Positions 15,983 to 23,215 of a stretch of 31,382 nt of DNA are shown piece after piece. The stretch's first letter is position 1, and each line of letters opens with the position of its first letter. A program made the translations under genes and the position numbers. The notes under the pieces are model-generated. The model saw only the letters and a list, made by a program, of their open reading frames with translations. It made no database searches and had not been told where the DNA came from. Location: NCBI GenBank assembly GCA_002305765.1, contig DBQU01000056.1, positions 1-31,382 of the forward strand. Direction: 5' to 3'. The DNA is from Deltaproteobacteria bacterium UBA1386 (GTDB taxonomy: Bacteria; Desulfobacterota; Syntrophorhabdia; Syntrophorhabdales; Syntrophorhabdaceae).

Positions 15983-16911
15983 AACGTATACCAACACTCA
16001 TAATCGCCGCAACCATCATGGCCCTGACCGGCTTCGGCGCGCAGGCCGAGGTCGTCGACAGGGTCATCGCCATCGTCAACGACGACATCGTCACGCTGAA
16101 GGATTTTGAGGCCTACGTAAAGATCGAGAAGCGGACGAAGTTCACATCCATCGATGAATACTTCAGGAACCTCCAGATGAAGGACAGGCTCGAGGCTTAC
16201 GTCGAAGGCCTCCTCATCAAGCAGCAGGCCAAGAAGATGGGCATCGTCGTCTCGAACGAGGAAGTCTCTGGTTTCATAGAAGGGATTAAGAAACAGAACC
16301 TCATCACCGACGCCGAACTCAGGGAGCAGCTCAAGAAGGACAACGTAACATACGAGCAATTCCGGGAGGGTGTCAGGTTGAACGTCCTCCGGACGAGACT
16401 CCTAATGCGTGTCCTCTCCACCGAGATCAAGGTGACCGAGGCGAGCCTGAAGAGCTACTACGAAGCTCACCAGGACCTTTTCAGGGAGGAAGAGTTCCAT
16501 CTTCAGCAAATATTCATCTCCGGCCAGCATCCGGACATCAAGGAGAGGGCTGAAAAAGCCTATACCCAGCTCACCACGGGGACGCCCTTCGCTGATGTGG
16601 CGCGGAGCCTCTCCGACGACCCCTCCGCCAGGCAGGGAGGGGACATCGGCTTTGTGAAGAGAAGCGATCTCATGCCCACCCTGAGGGAAGGTTTGACGAA
16701 CATTCCCCCGGGATCGTTCACGCAGGTCATCCCCACACAGTACGGCCTCCACATACTCAAGCTCCTCGAAGTGAAACAGGCGGAGGTCCTTCCCTACGAG
16801 GAGGTCAAGAAGGTCGTCAACGACCGCATGGTCATGGAGGAATCGAACAAACGCTACCGCGATTACATGGACAAGCTAAAAAGAACCTCCTACATAGAGA
16901 TCAAGATATAG
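15979..16911 (+). CDS. surA: SurA-like periplasmic chaperone / peptidyl-prolyl isomerase
   Basis: 310 residues with a cleavable signal peptide (cut likely after GFGAQA, residue 23). A SurA N-terminal chaperone region follows (VVDRVIAIVNDDIVTLKDF, about 24-165), then a single parvulin domain (about 170-275: LQQIFISGQ, GGDIGFVKRSDLMP, QYGLHILKLLEV). E. coli SurA has two parvulin domains; this shorter one-domain layout is common outside Gammaproteobacteria. It would escort outer-membrane proteins through the periplasm. It overlaps the parvulin lipoprotein gene by 4 nt and is followed by pdxA, matching the surA-pdxA neighbourhood known from E. coli. Confidence 0.88.
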   Translation: MKRIPTLIIAATIMALTGFGAQAEVVDRVIAIVNDDIVTLKDFEAYVKIEKRTKFTSIDEYFRNLQMKDRLEAYVEGLLIKQQAKKMGIVVSNEEVSGFIEGIKKQNLITDAELREQLKKDNVTYEQFREGVRLNVLRTRLLMRVLSTEIKVTEASLKSYYEAHQDLFREEEFHLQQIFISGQHPDIKERAEKAYTQLTTGTPFADVARSLSDDPSARQGGDIGFVKRSDLMPTLREGLTNIPPGSFTQVIPTQYGLHILKLLEVKQAEVLPYEEVKKVVNDRMVMEESNKRYRDYMDKLKRTSYIEIKI

Positions 16912-16965
16912 AACCCCAACCAGCGCGACAATGACTAACCCGATGCCTGCCAGCAGACCTATCCG

Positions 16966-17000
16966 TCCTATAGGTCCAATACGTCCTATAGGTCCTATCC
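16966..17000 (+). repeat. 9-nt repeat cluster, TCCTATAGG (copy 2)
   Basis: Four 9-nt units: TCCTATAGG, TCCAATACG, TCCTATAGG, TCCTATCCC. It is the same unit and orientation as at 4531-4643. It lies between the SurA-like gene and pdxA, ending about 14 nt before the pdxA ATG, and so occupies the place where a Shine-Dalgarno sequence or promoter would be expected. Confidence 0.8.
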
Positions 17001-17013
17001 CAGGTTTCTCCCC

Positions 17014-17976
17014 ATGAACCGTATCGCCGTCACCATGGGCGACCCCGCCGGAATAGGCGGCGAGATCATACTCAAGGCGCTTCCCCGCCTCGCCGGCAGG
17101 ACCATCCCCATCATTATCGGAGACATGAAGGCCCTCGCTGCGATCAAGACGGGACTGCCCTCCCTGCCGCCGCTTTCGTTCAAGGGCCCCGGGCAGGGCT
17201 CTCCGGGAGATGTGGAATTCCTGGACCTCGGTTTCATCGACACCGTACAACCCGGCATCTCGGACACCCGTTGCGGCGAGGCGTCCTATCTGTACATCCG
17301 GGAGGCCTTGAAGCTCGTCTTCACCGGCGAGGCGTCGGCCGTCGTTACCTGCCCCATCAGCAAGGCCTCCCTGCAACTCGCAGGGGTCCCCTTCCCGGGC
17401 CACACGGAGTTGCTGGCCCACTCGGCGGGAGTGGACAGCTACGTCATGATGCTCGCAAACCCCAGGATACGGGTGAGCCTGGTGACCATCCACATCCCCC
17501 TCAAGGACGTACCGGCCCGGGTAACGGAGGAAAAGGTCTTTCGGACCATCGCCATCACCGGGCGTTCCCTTCGGGAAAGTTTCTCCATAGACCGCCCCGT
17601 CATCAAGGTCTGCGGCCTCAATCCCCATGCAGGCGAGCAGGGCGTGATAGGGAGCGAAGAAGACCGCATTTCCCGGGCCATACTCCGGTCCCGGGAGATA
17701 GGCATGGACGTGACGGGACCCTATCCCGGCGATTCGCTTTTCCATCATATCGACTGTGACGCGTACATCGCGATGTATCACGATCAGGGCCTTATACCTG
17801 TGAAGACCACCGATTTCAGGCACACCGTCAATATCACGCTGGGCCTGCCCTTCGTCCGGACATCACCCGGCCACGGCACCGGCTTCGACATAGCCGGCAA
17901 GGGCATCGCGGACCCCGCGAGCTTCATCGAGGCGTACAGGACGGCTGAGATCATGACGGGCACCACCCGCCCGTAA
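17014..17976 (+). CDS. pdxA: 4-hydroxythreonine-4-phosphate dehydrogenase PdxA
   Basis: 320 residues, the usual full length. It catalyses NAD-dependent oxidation of 4-phosphohydroxy-threonine in DXP-dependent pyridoxal phosphate synthesis. Visible signatures are the N-terminal VTMGDPAGIGGEI, substrate-binding His130-Thr131 (GHTELLA), the three metal-ligand histidines His160 (VTIHIPL), His205 (LNPHAGEQG) and His256 (YHDQGLIPVK), and the C-terminal TSPGHGTGFDIAGKG. The PdxA2 enzymes of sugar-acid breakdown share this fold, but the position next to a surA-like gene favours the vitamin B6 role. The ribosome site is poor (only AGG about 10 nt upstream), and repeat copy 2 lies just before the start. 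Confidence 0.94.
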   Translation: MNRIAVTMGDPAGIGGEIILKALPRLAGRTIPIIIGDMKALAAIKTGLPSLPPLSFKGPGQGSPGDVEFLDLGFIDTVQPGISDTRCGEASYLYIREALKLVFTGEASAVVTCPISKASLQLAGVPFPGHTELLAHSAGVDSYVMMLANPRIRVSLVTIHIPLKDVPARVTEEKVFRTIAITGRSLRESFSIDRPVIKVCGLNPHAGEQGVIGSEEDRISRAILRSREIGMDVTGPYPGDSLFHHIDCDAYIAMYHDQGLIPVKTTDFRHTVNITLGLPFVRTSPGHGTGFDIAGKGIADPASFIEAYRTAEIMTGTTRP

Positions 17977-17999
17977 AACGCATCCCGGCAAGGATTCTC

Positions 18000-18029
18000 T
18001 TGACACCCCCCGCGCCTGTGTGGTACAAA
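18000..18029 (+). promoter_or_regulatory. Promoter of the attenuated TRAP operon
   Basis: TTGACA (18000-18005), 18 nt, then TACAAA (18024-18029). The -35 is perfect and the -10 matches 4 of 6. The start would fall at about 18036, the first base of an in-frame ATG of the Trp-rich leader. It begins 23 nt after the pdxA stop, so the transporter has its own promoter. Confidence 0.6.
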
Positions 18030-18035
18030 CAGGCC

Positions 18036-18098
18036 ATGTCAAAAAGGGCAGAACACTTCATCATGAACACAAAATGGGCTTGGTGGTGGCGGACATAG
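18036..18098 (+). CDS. Tryptophan-rich attenuator leader peptide
   Basis: A tiny frame whose last 11 codons, from the ATG at 18063, read MNTKWAWWWRT then TAG (18096-18098). Four of these codons are TGG (18075, 18081, 18084, 18087), three of them consecutive. An in-frame ATG at 18036 would give a 20-residue version and coincides with the predicted transcription start; the 18063 ATG has only a distant AAGGG (14 nt). Which ATG is used is undecided, but the Trp codons and stop are common to both. Trp is the rarest amino acid, so four in seven codons followed at once by alternative hairpins and a terminator is the classic sign of a ribosome-mediated tryptophan attenuator. Confidence 0.82.
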   Translation: MSKRAEHFIMNTKWAWWWRT

Positions 18099-18204
18099 CA
18101 GGTGTGAGACCGTAAATGTTCGGCCATGGACGGTTTCGCACCGTCCATGGCCTTCAAGTTTTTAAGGCCATGGGTTCTCGATACCCCATGGCCTTTTTAT
18201 TTTC
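18099..18204 (+). promoter_or_regulatory. Trp-type transcription attenuator with alternative hairpins
   Basis: Two exclusive structure sets can be drawn. Read-through set: 18101-18113 pairs with 18130-18142 (13 bp, two G-U), leaving 18144-18154 free to pair with 18164-18174 (11 bp, one G-U), an antiterminator. Stop set: 18122-18133 pairs with 18141-18152 (12 bp perfect, 7-nt loop), freeing 18164-18174 for the terminator. A ribosome waiting on the Trp codons (18075-18089) leaves 18101-18113 exposed and favours read-through. A ribosome reaching the stop at 18096 covers that segment and favours termination. All helices reuse the GGCCATGG palindrome. The pairings are read from sequence; the switching order is inferred. 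Confidence 0.78.
18164..18204 (+). terminator. Intrinsic terminator of the attenuator
   Basis: AAGGCCATGGG (18164-18174) pairs perfectly with CCCATGGCCTT (18185-18195) over a 10-nt loop. A U tract TTTTTATTTT follows from 18194. It ends 37 nt before the dctP start, with the dctP ribosome site AAGGAGG beyond it, so termination here would silence the transporter. Confidence 0.9.
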
Positions 18205-18241
18205 GACATACTGACATCAATACGAATAAGGAGGATGTTCC

Positions 18242-19273
18242 ATGACAAGACGTAAGGCTGTTTCCCTGCTGGTCGCGGCGGTGCTCATCGCCGCGGCGGT
18301 ATTTCTGGCGCGAACCCCGGCAGACGCGGCGTCCATCGTCCTCAAGTACGCCAATTTCCCGCCTGCCACCACCTTCCCCTGCATCCAGATGGAAAGATGG
18401 GCAAAGGAAGTTGAAAAGAGGACCGGCGGCAAGGTGAGGGTTCAGACCTTTCCCGGAGGCACCCTCCTGCCGGCGAAGAACATCTTTGACGGAGTGGTGG
18501 CGGGTATGGCCGATATCGGTAATTTCGCGATGAGCTACCAGCCGGGAAGGTTCCCCCTCTCCGAAGCGATCGACCTCCCCGTGGGCTTCAAGAACGCGCG
18601 CGCGGCAAGCCTGGCGCTCTTCGACCTTGTTGAGAAATATCAACCAAAAGAATTCGCCAAAGTGAAGGTCATCACCGTCTTCACCTGTCCTCCCGCTGAC
18701 ATCATGACGACGATGCCCGCGCGTTCCCTGAAGGAGTTGAAGGGGGTGGAGCTCCGGACCTCTGGCACGGGCACGGACGTTCTCAAGCGGATCGGGGCCA
18801 TACCCATCGGCATGCCCCAATCCGAGGCCCCCGAGGCCATACAGAAGGGGATCGTCAAGGGCAATGTCTCCTCGATGGAGATCCTGAAAGACTTCAACTT
18901 CGCCGCGTACCTTCCGTACGCGACGGAGGCAAACCTTTTCGTCGTATCCTTCGCCGTCGTCATGAATAAGGACAGGTGGGATTCCCTTCCCGCCGACGTG
19001 AAGAAAGTCATCGACGGCCTTGCCCGGGAACAGGCGGAATGGACCGGGGCATATGTGGACAACCACGTGAGAGAGGCCGTTGAATGGTCCAGGAAGAAGT
19101 ATAACCACCAGGTCGTCCGGCTCTCCGACGCGGATCAGAACGAGATAACACGCCTCACGAAGCCGATGATCGACGATTACGTCAAGAAGGTCACCTCCCA
19201 GGGGCTCCCCGGCAAAGAGATCATGAAGGACGTATACGCGCTGAAACAGAAGTACGAAAAGAAATACAAATAG
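18242..19273 (+). CDS. dctP: TRAP transporter substrate-binding protein (DctP family)
   Basis: 343 residues with a signal peptide (cut likely after PADA, residue 29), so periplasmic. It has the DctP fold: LKYANFPP at the mature start, GGKVRVQTFPGGTLLPA, FDGVVAGMADIG, and the ligand-binding strand VELRTSGTGTDVLKRIGAIPI, whose Arg172 is the residue that normally salt-bridges a substrate carboxylate. A carboxylate ligand is therefore expected. The start at 18242 is clear, with AAGGAGG 7 nt upstream. It is first in a dctP-dctQ-dctM operon lying directly behind a Trp attenuator, which suggests tryptophan or a closely related aromatic acid as substrate. Sequence similarity alone would not reveal this. 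Confidence 0.95.
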   Translation: MTRRKAVSLLVAAVLIAAAVFLARTPADAASIVLKYANFPPATTFPCIQMERWAKEVEKRTGGKVRVQTFPGGTLLPAKNIFDGVVAGMADIGNFAMSYQPGRFPLSEAIDLPVGFKNARAASLALFDLVEKYQPKEFAKVKVITVFTCPPADIMTTMPARSLKELKGVELRTSGTGTDVLKRIGAIPIGMPQSEAPEAIQKGIVKGNVSSMEILKDFNFAAYLPYATEANLFVVSFAVVMNKDRWDSLPADVKKVIDGLAREQAEWTGAYVDNHVREAVEWSRKKYNHQVVRLSDADQNEITRLTKPMIDDYVKKVTSQGLPGKEIMKDVYALKQKYEKKYK

Positions 19274-19324
19274 AGGGGTCGTGGGCCAGTACACAGGATC
19301 CAATTCATGCTCATGGAGGATGCG

Positions 19325-19810
19325 ATGAAGTATCTCGAACGGGTCAATGTTGCTCTCAATGGATTTCTTATGGTCATAGGCGGTTTCGCCGTCCTGGCGC
19401 TCATGACGGTCGCGACGGCGAATGTGGTGCTCAGGATGGTCCATGCCCCCTATCGGGGGGCCTATGAGGTCGTTTCGTTCCTCGGGGCCGTGGTCATAGC
19501 CTTCGCGCTCGGATACACGGAGAAGAAGAAAGGCAACATAATCGTCGAGATCCTGACGGAGAGGTTCCCGAAGATGCTGCAGAGGACCCTGGAAGGGGCG
19601 AGCTATGTCATCAGCGGGATCTTCTTTTCCCTTGTCTCCTGGCAGATCTATGAATACGGCATGAAGATCATGGAATCAGGCGAACTTTCGGAGACCCTGA
19701 AGATCGTCTTCCACCCCTTCGTCTTCGCCGTCTCCTTCGGTTTCGCAGCCCTCGCCCTGACCCTTTTTGTCGACCTCGCGGGACTCCTCCTGAACAGGGA
19801 GGGGAACTAG
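19325..19810 (+). CDS. dctQ: TRAP transporter small membrane subunit (DctQ)
   Basis: 161 residues with four predicted membrane helices (about 14-36, 50-70, 90-112, 132-154) and the typical inter-helix YTEKKKGNIIVEILTERFP. The ATG at 19325 is preferred because GGAGG (19315-19319) is 5 nt upstream; the in-frame ATG at 19307 lies before that site. DctQ pairs with DctM to form the membrane part of a sodium-driven importer. It lies 51 nt after dctP and 1 nt before dctM. Confidence 0.93.
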   Translation: MKYLERVNVALNGFLMVIGGFAVLALMTVATANVVLRMVHAPYRGAYEVVSFLGAVVIAFALGYTEKKKGNIIVEILTERFPKMLQRTLEGASYVISGIFFSLVSWQIYEYGMKIMESGELSETLKIVFHPFVFAVSFGFAALALTLFVDLAGLLLNREGN

Positions 19811-19811
19811 C

Positions 19812-21119
19812 ATGGAAGGACCGATCGTCGGAGTCATCGGTATCGTCGTCATGTTCGCGGTCCTCTTCCTCCTCAGGATCCCCGCCGCCTTCACCATGGC
19901 CATTGTGGGGTTCGTGGGAGTGGTCTATGTCACCTCATTCAAGGCCGCCCTGGTCATGATCGGGGCAGACATGTGGAACATCTTCTCCAGCTACGGCCTG
20001 ACGGTCATCCCCATGTTCATCCTCGTCGGGGAATTCGCGCATTGGGGAGGTTACAACAACAGCCTCTACAACGCCACCTACAGGTGGTTCGGTCACTATC
20101 GCGGCGGACTTGCGATAACCACCATCATGGCCTGCGCGATCTTTTCGGCCATCAGCGGCTCCAACTCCGCCACGGCGGCCACCATGAGCACCGTCGCCAT
20201 ACCGGAGATGAAAAAGTATAACTACCGGCCCGAGCTCAACGCGGGCGCAGTCGCCGCCGGGGCGACCCTGGGAGTCCTCATCCCGCCGAGCATCGTCCTC
20301 GTTATCTACGGGCTCTACACCGGGCAGTCCATCGGCAAGCTCTTTTTCGGTAACGTCATCCCCAGCATCATCCTGACGGTCCTTATCGCCGCCACCGTCT
20401 TCTACATCTGCTGGCGTCACCCCGACTGGGGCCCCAAAGGTCCGAGGAGCACATGGCGGGAACGTTTCGGGGCCCTTCCCGACCTCATCGAGATCTCGCT
20501 CCTTTTCGGGATCATCATGTTCGCCCTCTTCACGGGCTGCGTCACCGCCACGGAGGCCGCCGCCGCCAGCTGCGCCCTGGGCCTCGTAATGTGCGTCATC
20601 CGCCGTAAGCTCTCCTGGAAGGGGTTCATCGCCTCCGTCACGGACACCCTGCGCATATCGGCCATGGTCTTCATCATCGTCGCAGGCGCGGTGATCTTCG
20701 GGAGGTTCCTGGCCGTCACGCGGCTGCCCTTCGAGGCGGCAGCGTGGATATCCACCCTTACCCTGCCCGGCTGGGCCCTCTTCTGGATCATCATGCTCTG
20801 CTACATAATAGGCGGCTGCGTCATGGACGCCCTGGCCTTTCTCCTCGTCTCCCTGCCCATCTTCTACCCCATCGTGATGGAGATGGGCTATGACCCCATC
20901 TGGTTCGGCCAGGTCATCACGATCGTCACCACCATGGGAGCCATCATGCCCCCTGTGGGCCTGTGCTGCTACGTGGTGGCCGGAATGGCGAAGGATATCC
21001 CCCTGGCAACGGTCTTCAGGGGCAGCTTCTACTACATCCCGTCCTACATCATAGCCATCCTCCTGCTCATGCTCTTCCCGTATGGGACCGTAATGGTGCT
21101 GTCGAACCTGGTGAGGTAG
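19812..21119 (+). CDS. dctM: TRAP transporter large permease subunit (DctM)
   Basis: 435 residues, standard DctM length, with about 12 hydrophobic segments. Family motifs include the N-terminal FLLRIPAAFTMAIVGFVGV, the mid-protein AIFSAISGSNSATAATM and GATLGVLIPPSIVLVIYG, and near the C-terminus GAIMPPVGLCCYVVAGMA. The ATG at 19812 follows dctQ after one base. It forms the transport channel; the binding protein delivers substrate and a sodium gradient drives uptake. It is the last gene of the operon; a strong terminator hairpin lies at 21487-21540. Confidence 0.95.
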   Translation: MEGPIVGVIGIVVMFAVLFLLRIPAAFTMAIVGFVGVVYVTSFKAALVMIGADMWNIFSSYGLTVIPMFILVGEFAHWGGYNNSLYNATYRWFGHYRGGLAITTIMACAIFSAISGSNSATAATMSTVAIPEMKKYNYRPELNAGAVAAGATLGVLIPPSIVLVIYGLYTGQSIGKLFFGNVIPSIILTVLIAATVFYICWRHPDWGPKGPRSTWRERFGALPDLIEISLLFGIIMFALFTGCVTATEAAAASCALGLVMCVIRRKLSWKGFIASVTDTLRISAMVFIIVAGAVIFGRFLAVTRLPFEAAAWISTLTLPGWALFWIIMLCYIIGGCVMDALAFLLVSLPIFYPIVMEMGYDPIWFGQVITIVTTMGAIMPPVGLCCYVVAGMAKDIPLATVFRGSFYYIPSYIIAILLLMLFPYGTVMVLSNLVR

Positions 21120-21363
21120 GGAAAGCGAAAGGCATATCACGCCCGTTCGGACCTTTGGTCCTCACTTGAGGGCAAGAGGTTTTGAGGAGAGCGCGCAGAG
21201 AGAAGATTCGGCCGGATCCCGGCTCCCGCCAGGATCCGGCCGTCTTTGCATCCCGTCTTCGACGGGAGGCAAAAGAAGAGTTTTGGTTTCAGGTGGGGCT
21301 GATGGAGGAAGGGGATAGGAAGGTGTGGGGGGGGGTGAGGTGGTGTAGGGCCTGGAGGATGAT

Positions 21364-21403
21364 CATAGGACCTATGGGACATATAGGACTTATAGGACCT
21401 ATG
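21364..21403 (-). repeat. 9-nt repeat cluster (copy 3, inverted)
   Basis: Four 9-nt units on the plus strand (ATAGGACCT, ATGGGACAT, ATAGGACTT, ATAGGACCT, from 21365), which are the reverse complement of the TCCTATAGG-type unit in copies 1 and 2. It is intergenic, like both other copies. Confidence 0.75.
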
Positions 21404-21486
21404 ACTACAGGGGGGATGAGAGGGGAGAGGTTGTTTAAGGATAAGGATATTCTTTTTCTCCCCCGCCGGGACGGCGGGACAAGAAG

Positions 21487-21540
21487 GCCGCCGGATCTTG
21501 GGAGGCTCCAAGGTCCGGCGGCAGTCTTTTCTCTCTTTTA
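21487..21540 (+). terminator. Strong intrinsic terminator, possibly bidirectional
   Basis: GCCGCCGGATCTTGG (21487-21501) pairs with CCAAGGTCCGGCGGC (21508-21522): 15 bp with one G-U, 6-nt loop, followed on the plus strand by a T-rich run (TCTTTTCTCTCTTTTA). It would stop dctPQM transcripts. On the minus strand the following sequence is CTTCTTGT, a weaker stop for the purC operon. Confidence 0.7.
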
Positions 21541-21594
21541 TCCTCTCTCCGCGACCTCTGCGAACTCGAGCGAAGCGGGCGTGAGATAATGTCT

Positions 21595-22482
21595 TTAGAG
21601 TTTCTTCCCCGTCAGGATCGTGTATATCTCCTTGTATCTCTCCGACGTTTTCTTCGCCACTTCCGGCGGGAGCTCCGGGCCGGGGTAGGTCTTCGGCCAG
21701 TCGAGGGTGTTGAGGTAGTCCCTGACTATCTGCTTGTCATAGCTGTCCTGGGACTTGCCGGGGGCATAGTCTTTGAGGGACCAGAAACGGGATGAATCGG
21801 GTGTGAGGACCTCGTCGATGAGGAGGACGTTGCCCTCGATGACGCCGAATTCGAACTTGGTATCGGCAACTATGATGCCTCTCTTCTCGCCAATGGCCCG
21901 CGCCTTTTCGTAGATGGCGATGCTCGTGTCCCGCACCTTCCTCGCGTAGTCGTCGCCTATGATCTTCACCGCCTCTTCAAAGGAAATGTTGAGGTCGTGC
22001 CCTTCGTCCGCCTTCGTCGAGGGCGTGAATACAGGCTTTTCGAGCTTGGAGGACTCCTTCAGGCCTTCCGGGAGCGTGATGCCGCAGACGGTTCCCGACT
22101 TCCTGTACTCACTCCAGCCGGAACCCGCCAGATACCCCCTGACAACGCACTCCACGGGCAGGACCTTCGCCTTCTTGACAAGCATGCTCCGGTCCCTGAG
22201 AGCGTCGCCGTACTTCCTGAGGGCCGCCGGATATCTGTCCACATCCGTCTCTATGATATGGTTGGGGATGATGTCCTCCATCTGTCTGAACCAGAAGAGA
22301 GAGAGCTTTGTCAAAACCTTCCCCTTGTCCTCGATGCCCGTGGGCAGAACGACATCAAAGGCTGAAAGCCTGTCGGTGGCCACGATGAGCAGCTGCTCGC
22401 CAAGGTCGTATATGTCGCGCACCTTGCCCTTCTTCACTTTACCCAGTGTCTCGAAGTCTGTCTCCCGCAATATGTCCGTCAT
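21595..22482 (-). CDS. purC: Phosphoribosylaminoimidazole-succinocarboxamide synthase PurC
   Basis: 295 residues, matching the longer (yeast Ade1-like) SAICAR synthase type. It joins CAIR and aspartate with ATP in purine synthesis. Signatures: KGKVRDIYDLG near the start, VATDRLSAFDVVLP, VECVVRGYLAGSGW, FTPSTKADEGHD, and the C-terminal LLIDEVLTPDSSRFW. The ATG at 22482 has GAGGGG 5 nt upstream. It is the last gene of the minus-strand operon korA-korB-Hrb-purC, 12 nt after the rubredoxin fusion gene, an unusual setting for purC. Confidence 0.97.
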   Translation of the reverse strand: MTDILRETDFETLGKVKKGKVRDIYDLGEQLLIVATDRLSAFDVVLPTGIEDKGKVLTKLSLFWFRQMEDIIPNHIIETDVDRYPAALRKYGDALRDRSMLVKKAKVLPVECVVRGYLAGSGWSEYRKSGTVCGITLPEGLKESSKLEKPVFTPSTKADEGHDLNISFEEAVKIIGDDYARKVRDTSIAIYEKARAIGEKRGIIVADTKFEFGVIEGNVLLIDEVLTPDSSRFWSLKDYAPGKSQDSYDKQIVRDYLNTLDWPKTYPGPELPPEVAKKTSERYKEIYTILTGKKL

Positions 22483-22494
22483 GTCAGCCCCTCT

Positions 22495-23184
22495 CTATAC
22501 CTTTGAGAATTCGCCCTTCGAAGCGTTGCAGATCGGGCAGGTGAACGTCTCGGGAAGGTCCTCAAAGCGTGTGCCCGGAGCGATCCCTATCTGGGGCACT
22601 CCTTCAGCGGGATCGTAGACCCAGCCGCAGGCGTTACACACGTACTTCCCCGTCTCCACCGGACCCGCAGGCCGTGAGTCTTCCTGCACGTACGTGGGGG
22701 CAGCCTTCGGAGACTTTCCTCCCTTGACCGTGTGGTAGTACGCATAGGTCATGGGCTCCGCATCGCTCAGGACATCGCAGTCGGTGACCTTCCCGATGAA
22801 CACCGTGTGAGTACCCGCGTCGGTCATGCTCAGGACCTCACATTCGAGGTAACCCACGGTGCTGTCGAGCACGATGGGCGCGCCCGTTGTTCCCATCCTG
22901 TGTCCGGTATCAGCGAATTTATCGATGTCCCTGCCCGACTTGAACCCAAACTTGCCGATAAGCGTCATGGGAGCGAACTTGGAAAGGATCGATACCGTGA
23001 ACACCTTGCTCGACGTTATGTATTCGTGGGTCAGGTTCTGTTTGTTGATGCTGATCGCCAGGGTCGGCGGTTCCGACGCGATCTGGAAGGCAGTGTTGGC
23101 TATCTGCCCGTTAAGCTTTCCATTGTTCTTCGAACTGATGATGTAGACGCCGTAGCAGATCTTCTGAATTGCCTTGAGATTCAT
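22495..23184 (-). CDS. Flavin reductase-rubredoxin fusion (high-molecular-weight rubredoxin type)
   Basis: 229 residues: an FMN-binding flavin-reductase-like domain (about 1-155; YGVYIISSKNNGKLNGQIANT, then SILSKFAP and GYLECEVL) fused to a C-terminal rubredoxin (about 180-229) with its two CxxC iron ligand pairs (YVCNACGWVYDP and TCPICNASKGEF). Proteins of this build (Hrb in Moorella-like anaerobes) pass electrons from NADH or other donors to flavodiiron proteins that detoxify oxygen or nitric oxide. The ATG at 23184 follows AAAGGAGAACGG. It lies 31 nt after korB, so it is probably co-expressed with the oxidoreductase. Confidence 0.92.
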   Translation of the reverse strand: MNLKAIQKICYGVYIISSKNNGKLNGQIANTAFQIASEPPTLAISINKQNLTHEYITSSKVFTVSILSKFAPMTLIGKFGFKSGRDIDKFADTGHRMGTTGAPIVLDSTVGYLECEVLSMTDAGTHTVFIGKVTDCDVLSDAEPMTYAYYHTVKGGKSPKAAPTYVQEDSRPAGPVETGKYVCNACGWVYDPAEGVPQIGIAPGTRFEDLPETFTCPICNASKGEFSKV

Positions 23185-23215
23185 TCCGTTCTCCTTTCAG
23201 TACGCTATGTTGGCT

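Larger units (their letters stand above)
21120..21594. other. Gene-free gap between convergent dctM and purC
   Basis: 475 nt with no convincing gene. It holds an 11-bp hairpin (21209-21219 with 21232-21242, arms CGGCCGGATCC/GGATCCGGCCG, followed by only a short T run), the third 9-nt repeat cluster, a G-rich purine stretch (about 21290-21360), a small CCCGCC/GGCGGG hairpin (21462-21478) and the terminator at 21487. The stretch looks like an accumulation of non-coding hairpins and repeats. Confidence 0.55.

Noticed and set aside
16876..17823. A minus-strand frame with repeated IGPIGRIG-like segments
   Set aside because: The Ile-Gly-Pro runs are just the translation of the 9-nt repeat, and the rest is antisense to pdxA.
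18122..18152. The perfect 12-bp hairpin as a second independent terminator
   Set aside because: No U tract follows directly (TTCAAG), and its 3' arm pairs with the next hairpin, so it fits better as the anti-antiterminator of the attenuator.
18036..18204. A metabolite-binding riboswitch upstream of dctP
   Set aside because: No known aptamer core was recognised, and the Trp-rich frame placed at the right distance from alternative hairpins explains the region better.
21462..21478. The CCCGCC/GGCGGG hairpin as the purC operon terminator
   Set aside because: On the minus strand it is followed by A-rich, not T-rich, sequence; the plus strand side also lacks a T run.
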